NCBI RefSeq assembly: GCF_050003625.1
Contig: NC_134400.1
Coordinates: forward strand, 62,992,241 to 63,056,240
DNA length: 64,000 bases
Direction of reading: 5' to 3'
Origin: Haematobia irritans
Taxonomy: Eukaryota; Arthropoda; Insecta; Diptera; Muscidae
A program made the position numbers and the translations under genes. This document shows, piece by piece, positions 63,823 to 64,000 of the stretch (positions are counted from its first letter, which is position 1; each line of letters opens with the position of its first letter). The notes under the pieces were generated by a model. The model was not told the DNA's origin and searched no databases. It saw only the letters and a program-made list of their open reading frames with translations.

Positions 63823-64000
63823 CGAATAATATTTGAACAAAATTTTCTATAGAAATAAAATTTTGACAATGATGAAAATTTTATTATGAACCGAATAAAA
63901 TTTTAAAAAATTTTCTCTAGAAATAAAATTTTGACAAAATTTTCTATAGAAATAAAATTTTGGTAGATTATTTTTGGCTCTAGTGGCAACCATGATTATG
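63823..64000 (+). repeat. Short tandem array, continuation
   Basis: TTTTGACAAAATTTTCTATAGAAATAAAA-type units continue to the window end, closing with GGCAACCATGATTATG, the same phrase that precedes hAT copy 2 at 62137-62150. Confidence 0.75.

Overview
This window looks like transposon-dense, AT-rich nuclear DNA from an insect, most probably a calyptrate fly (house-fly, stable-fly, horn-fly or blow-fly group). That is an inference from the mixture of elements: BEL/Pao, Ty3/gypsy, Penelope-like, an RNase H-bearing LINE with a DUF4780-type ORF1, mariner, hAT, PIF/Harbinger-like and piggyBac-like MITEs, and a tRNA-headed SINE ending in CCTAA repeats. There are no bacterial operons, CRISPR arrays, rRNA genes or free tRNA genes. 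Almost every long reading frame belongs to a mobile element, and most are broken. One small two- or three-exon host-like gene (47148-48689, +) is the best non-transposon gene candidate.

Layout. 1-11016: a decayed BEL/Pao element (+). Its leader holds a hAT-type MITE into which two more copies of the same MITE have jumped (409-1481). Its protease is split by a 3.66-kb hAT-type element with GC-rich ends (3140-6802), which itself carries a TA-flanked MITE. 11575-13395 and 18343-18545: a Penelope-like element (-), split by a young 4.94-kb gypsy element with near-identical 359-bp LTRs (13396-18337). 18546-20935: mariner remains, one with a SINE inside. 21335-21595: a short fold-back element with a convincing hammerhead ribozyme at its apex.

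22498-43454 is one minus-strand LINE (copy C) opened by three insertions: a 765-bp solo LTR, a nearly complete plus-strand copy of the same LINE family (copy B, 23364-28359) and a 10.7-kb gypsy element (31054-41762, -) whose gag is tandemly triplicated. Target-site duplications fix this nesting order. 43455-51373 is a gene-poor stretch of MITEs, tandem repeats and the host-like gene, whose large intron holds an old SINE and a TTAA-flanked MITE. 51374-58007 joins a gypsy fragment, a BEL fragment (-) and a third LINE copy (D, -). 58010-64000 contains tandem repeats, a second full SINE and a second copy of the GC-rich-ended hAT element (62155-63814), which lies inside a 28-35-bp satellite-like array.

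How the parts relate. The autonomous families supply machinery that the short ones appear to borrow. The SINE and the LINE share their last ~70 bp and their CCTAA tail, so the SINE probably uses the LINE reverse transcriptase. The MITEs have terminal repeats and target duplications of hAT (8 bp), Harbinger (TTA), piggyBac (TTAA) and Tc1/mariner (TA) type, but no transposase is encoded here. No retroelement here looks fully intact: the gypsy at 13396 has near-identical LTRs but a broken pol, and LINE copy B keeps a 1006-codon RT-RNase H frame but has stops in its endonuclease.
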